DNA of 64,000 nucleotides from Streptomyces sp. NBC_01775 (lineage in GTDB: Bacteria > Actinomycetota > Actinomycetes > Streptomycetales > Streptomycetaceae), in NCBI RefSeq assembly GCF_035917675.1, contig NZ_CP109104.1:5208001-5272000 (forward strand). Direction: 5' to 3'. The stretch's first letter is position 1. Every line of letters begins with the position of its first letter. Shown here one piece after another: positions 61,271-64,000 of this stretch. The notes below the pieces were generated by a model. The model saw only the letters and a list, made by a program, of their open reading frames with translations. It had not been told where the DNA came from and did no database searches. Position numbers and translations under genes: made by a program.

Positions 61271-62023
61271 TCAGCGGTAGAAGATCCGGTCCGCGTACTC
61301 CTCCATCACGCGCGCGTTCCAGTCGTGCCCGCCGTCCACGTTGCCCGAGCGCAGCATCGGAGGCTCGATCCCCCGGCGCACCAGCTCGCCCGTGGCCGAG
61401 GCCACGACGGCCTGCATCAGCGCGCTGGTGACGACCGTGGAGGCGGGCGCGAAGGGGGCGTCCACGCCCTCCGCGCTCAGTTCGGCGTCCCCGACGGGGA
61501 TCCTGCTGTCGATGACGACGTCGCAGTGGTCCTTGAGGAAGGTGCCTGTGGTGTGCCGGGAGCGGGTGTCCTTGGCGTAGCCGACGGAGGTGACACCGAC
61601 CACCTTGATGCCGAGCGCCCGCGCGTGCGTCGCCAGCTCGACGGGCAGCGGGTTGCGCCCGGACAGGGAGATGACGATCAGCACGTCGCCCGCGCGCGCC
61701 GGGCTGGAGTCCAGCGCGGCGCCCGCCAGCCCGTCGACCCGCTCCAGGGCGCTGCCCAAGGTGGCGGGGCGGACGTCGACTCCGGTGAGGCCCGGAATGT
61801 TGAGGAGGTTCATCAGGGCGAGCCCGCCGGCGCGGTAGACGGTGTCCTGGGCGGGCAAGGAGGAGTGGCCCGCGCCGAAGACGAAGATCCGGCCGCCCTC
61901 GGCGACGGTCTGCGCGAGCAGCGCGCCGGCCGCCTCGACGTTCTCCGTCTCGCCGTCCCTCACCTGCCGAAGCAGTCCGATGGCAGCGTCGAAGAAGTCC
62001 TCCGCCAGCTTCCTGTCACTCAT
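61271..62023 (-). CDS. SIS-domain sugar-phosphate-binding protein
   Basis: A 250-aa protein with a SIS fold: GRIFVFGAGHSSLPAQDTVYRAGG near 44 and VLIVISLSGRNPLPVELATHARALGIKVVGVTS near 113 form the phosphosugar site. It resembles the UPF0309/MurQ-like group of isomerase or etherase relatives. ATG 62023 starts the conserved part (MSDRKLAEDFFDAA), after GAGGGGCC. It is divergent from dmdR1, the arrangement known in S. coelicolor. Confidence 0.9.
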   Translation of the reverse strand: MSDRKLAEDFFDAAIGLLRQVRDGETENVEAAGALLAQTVAEGGRIFVFGAGHSSLPAQDTVYRAGGLALMNLLNIPGLTGVDVRPATLGSALERVDGLAGAALDSSPARAGDVLIVISLSGRNPLPVELATHARALGIKVVGVTSVGYAKDTRSRHTTGTFLKDHCDVVIDSRIPVGDAELSAEGVDAPFAPASTVVTSALMQAVVASATGELVRRGIEPPMLRSGNVDGGHDWNARVMEEYADRIFYR

Positions 62024-62240
62024 CGCCCGGCCCCTCGCGTCGTTGCGGAAAACGGTCCCGTCCCGTGTACGGCGATCACGTTGAGGTCTGGACCTTTCCT
62101 CTGTCAACACCGTGTGCCCACGGGCCGTGACAGGCTGGGAGCGCTGTCAATACCGCATTCCGCCGCGGGAGGCACGGTTGTCACCGCGATGCGTCAGAAT
62201 TGAATCCAGGGCCACCGCACGAGCTGACTAGGGGCTACGC

Positions 62241-62936
62241 ATGTCAGGACTCATCGACACCACGGAGATGTATCTCCGTACCATCCTGGAGCTTGAGGAG
62301 GAGGGTGTGGTCCCCATGCGTGCCCGCATCGCCGAGCGCCTGGACCAGAGCGGACCGACGGTCAGCCAGACCGTGGCCCGGATGGAGCGCGACGGGCTGG
62401 TCACGGTGGCCGGGGACCGGCACCTCGAGCTGACGGCGGACGGCCGCCAGCTGGCCACCCGCGTCATGCGCAAGCACAGGCTCGCGGAGTGTCTGCTGGT
62501 CGATGTGATCGGCCTGGAGTGGGAGCAGGTGCACGCCGAGGCGTGCCGCTGGGAGCACGTGATGAGCGAGGCGGTCGAGCGCCGCGTCCTGGATCTGCTG
62601 CGGCACCCCACCGAGTCGCCGTACGGCAATCCCATCCCCGGCCTGGAAGAGCTGGGCGAGAAGGCGGAGGCGGATCCCTTCCTGGACGCCGGCCTGGTCA
62701 GCCTGAGCGAGCTGGAGCCGGGCGGCGAGGGCAAGACGGTGGTCGTGCGCAGGATCGGGGAGCCGATCCAGATGGACGCCCAGCTGATGTACACGCTGCG
62801 GCGGGCCGGGGTGCAGCCGGGCGCCGTGGTGAGTGTGAACGCGGGCGCGGCCGGCGGGGTGCAGGTCGGCAGCAGCGGCGAGGCGGCGGAGCTGGGAGCG
62901 GAGGTCGCCGCGCACGTGTTCGTGGCCAAGCGCTGA
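62241..62936 (+). CDS. dmdR1: DtxR-family iron-dependent repressor (DmdR1/IdeR type)
   Basis: A 231-aa Fe2+-activated repressor of siderophore and iron-uptake genes. The HTH domain ([28 protein letters not shown], 27-54) is followed by the metal and dimer domain. Metal ligands fall at the same numbers as in DtxR: Met10, His79, Glu83, His98, Cys102, Glu105 and His106. A C-terminal SH3-like domain ([23 protein letters not shown]) completes it. The position beside the SIS gene matches S. coelicolor dmdR1 (SCO4394), where an antisense ORF, adm, has been reported. Confidence 0.96.
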   Translation: MSGLIDTTEMYLRTILELEEEGVVPMRARIAERLDQSGPTVSQTVARMERDGLVTVAGDRHLELTADGRQLATRVMRKHRLAECLLVDVIGLEWEQVHAEACRWEHVMSEAVERRVLDLLRHPTESPYGNPIPGLEELGEKAEADPFLDAGLVSLSELEPGGEGKTVVVRRIGEPIQMDAQLMYTLRRAGVQPGAVVSVNAGAAGGVQVGSSGEAAELGAEVAAHVFVAKR

Positions 62937-63038
62937 GCGCGACGGCGCCGCGGTGAGGCCTTGAGAAGGCCTTGAGGGGAGCCCGCGGCGGTGCGGGGGC
63001 GCACGCGTTCCGCGTATCACGCGTCGCCACCTTCCCAA
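62244..63038 (-). other. Long antisense ORF across dmdR1 (adm position)
   Basis: An open frame of 264 codons lies wholly opposite dmdR1, His/Leu/Arg-rich, and another of 258 codons exists in the next minus frame (62228-63004). In S. coelicolor the antiparallel gene adm overlapping dmdR1 is reported to be expressed. Long antisense frames are common at this GC content, so the frame alone proves nothing. I cannot tell which frame, if either, matches Adm. Confidence 0.25.
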
Positions 63039-63213
63039 TTGGCCCTTGCGGTATCAGAGTTGCCGGAATACGAGCGGCGGTGCGCGGAGCGTGCGACGCT
63101 GTCGCTGGTGGAGTGAGTGCGCCGAGGGGAACGGTTGCGCCGCCGCGCACTCGGGCGGAAGGGGAGCATCAATGCTGTGTTCCGCGTGGGGCAGTGCGGG
63201 CCGGAGAAACACT

Positions 63214-63247
63214 CGGGGCCCCGGCGCCGTCAGCCGCCGGGGCCCCG
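63214..63247. terminator. 13-bp hairpin after dmdR1
   Basis: CGGGGCCCCGGCG and CGCCGGGGCCCCG pair perfectly across an 8-nt loop in the 505-nt gap after dmdR1. No gene is seen in 62937-63394. Confidence 0.8.
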
Positions 63248-63394
63248 CCTCCCCATGTCCCCCCCCGCAGCGACCCGGAGCCCCGAGCTCCCAGGGTCTG
63301 CTCCCCTCCCGGTTCCTGTCTCCCCCCATGGGCGCCGGACAATCCCGGGCCCATGTCACTCGAAGGTGGGGTGTTCGCCACGAGGCCCGGTTGT

Positions 63395-63410
63395 TCGAAT
63401 AGAAGTTCGA
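63395..63410. promoter_or_regulatory. LexA-box-like site
   Basis: TCGAATAGAAGTTCGA differs in one position from the actinobacterial SOS consensus TCGAAC-N4-GTTCGA and ends 31 nt before the start of the alpha/beta-hydrolase gene. Confidence 0.45.
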
Positions 63411-63441
63411 TAGGGTGATGCAGCGGTCAGAGGGAGTGGGG

Positions 63442-64000
63442 GTGCCACGACGCATGGTGCGACGGATCAACGTGACGGGTGCGGACGAAATCCGGCTGGC
63501 TGCCTGGGAATTCGCAGATCCGCCCAAGGGTGCGCCGGAGGACGAGAAGAGCCGGCAGGCTGCCCGGACCGCCGCCGGGGAGCAGGACCGCAAGGTGCCG
63601 GGAGTCCTCCTGCTGCACGGGCTGATGGGCCGCGCCTCACATTGGGCGGGCACCGCGCGCTGGCTTTCGGGCCGCTACCGCGCCATCGCCATCGATCAGC
63701 GCGGCCACGGACGCAGCGACAAGCCCGGCGACGGACCCTTTGACCGGGATTCCTACGTCGCCGACGCCGAGGCCGCCATCGAAGAGCTCGATCTCGCGCC
63801 GGTCGCGCTCATCGGCCACGCCATGGGCGCGCTCACCGCCTGGCAGCTCGCCGCCAAGCGGCCCGACCTGGTGCAGGCCCTGGTCGTCAGCGACATGCGG
63901 GCCTCGGCCCTGGGCGAGCAGTCGCAGCGGGAGTGGGAGGAGTGGTTCAAGTCCTGGCCCGTTCCCTTCGCGACGCTCGGCGACGTACGCAAGTGGTTCG
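63442..64000 (+). CDS. Alpha/beta-hydrolase-fold protein with Ala at the nucleophile, cut by the window edge
   Basis: The first 186 codons of an alpha/beta-hydrolase. GVLLLHGLMGRASHW (54-68) provides the oxyanion region, AIDQRGHGRSDKPGDG follows, and the nucleophile elbow reads LIGHAMGALTAW, with Ala127 where the family has Ser (GHSMG). If the rest is normal, the protein would be non-catalytic for ester hydrolysis. GTG 63442 has AGGGAG just upstream, and in-frame ATG/GTG codons at 63454/63457 are alternatives. A LexA-like site lies in the promoter region. Confidence 0.85.
   Translation, partial: MPRRMVRRINVTGADEIRLAAWEFADPPKGAPEDEKSRQAARTAAGEQDRKVPGVLLLHGLMGRASHWAGTARWLSGRYRAIAIDQRGHGRSDKPGDGPFDRDSYVADAEAAIEELDLAPVALIGHAMGALTAWQLAAKRPDLVQALVVSDMRASALGEQSQREWEEWFKSWPVPFATLGDVRKWF

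Overview
The window is very GC-rich DNA dense with short-spaced genes. It shows GTG and TTG starts, GTGA/ATGA stop-start overlaps, WhiJ-type XRE/DUF397 genes, a futalosine-pathway gene pair and a DmdR1-type DtxR regulator, all of which point to a Streptomyces chromosome. The order mqnD-mqnB, then MarR/MFS, serC, citrate synthase 2/pdxH and SIS/dmdR1 matches what I remember of the S. coelicolor core region around SCO4325-SCO4395. The stretches between these anchors are species-specific. No rRNA, tRNA, CRISPR array, complete insertion sequence or prophage was seen.

Layout. 1-7.5 kb: an edge-truncated membrane protein, a HAD phosphatase, a long cold-shock protein, the menaquinone genes mqnB/mqnD, a DUF2771 lipoprotein, an MFS protein and a DUF3027 protein. 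7.6-15.4 kb: a giant Hsp90/sacsin-type ATPase, a beta-propeller lipoprotein, a CtpE-like P-type ATPase and a DUF2530 protein. 15.6-29.7 kb: an NCS2 purine permease, a MarR/MFS pair, an RNA 2',3'-cyclic phosphodiesterase, an aldo/keto reductase with a TetR, a GDSL hydrolase, a TetR with a DrrAB-type exporter, serC and a YjbR protein. 29.7-42.5 kb: a large FAD/Fe-S oxidoreductase, then a tightly coupled acyl-CoA catabolic operon (TIGR03084, AtuA/DUF1446, acyl-CoA carboxylase beta and alpha, acyl-CoA dehydrogenase, enoyl-CoA hydratase, TetR) that resembles the Pseudomonas atu/liu pathways.

42.5-48.3 kb: a TetR/SDR pair, an aldo/keto reductase remnant, a quinone-oxidoreductase-like gene, a BtrH-type papain-fold protein with a coupled small ORF, and a sodium/solute symporter with a clear promoter. 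48.3-52.1 kb: a three-gene ESX-like module (WXG-like protein, 796-aa WXG-headed protein, membrane-anchored protein). 52.4-55.6 kb: a WhiJ-type regulatory island (anti-sigma-like ATPase, XRE regulator, three tandem DUF397 genes) flanked by two paralogous small secreted proteins. 55.8-64 kb: a secreted trypsin-like protease, citrate synthase 2, pdxH, a tiny minus-strand transcription unit with an extreme Shine-Dalgarno sequence, a PAS protein, a SIS protein, dmdR1 and a truncated alpha/beta-hydrolase with an Ala in the nucleophile position.

A recurring theme is short tandem repeats at gene boundaries and N-termini. Dispersed intergenic repeats are also common, and one has been absorbed in frame into the AtuA-family gene. 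Start sites were chosen from ribosome-binding sites and overlaps and are inferences. Names rest on motif recognition by eye, without database searches.
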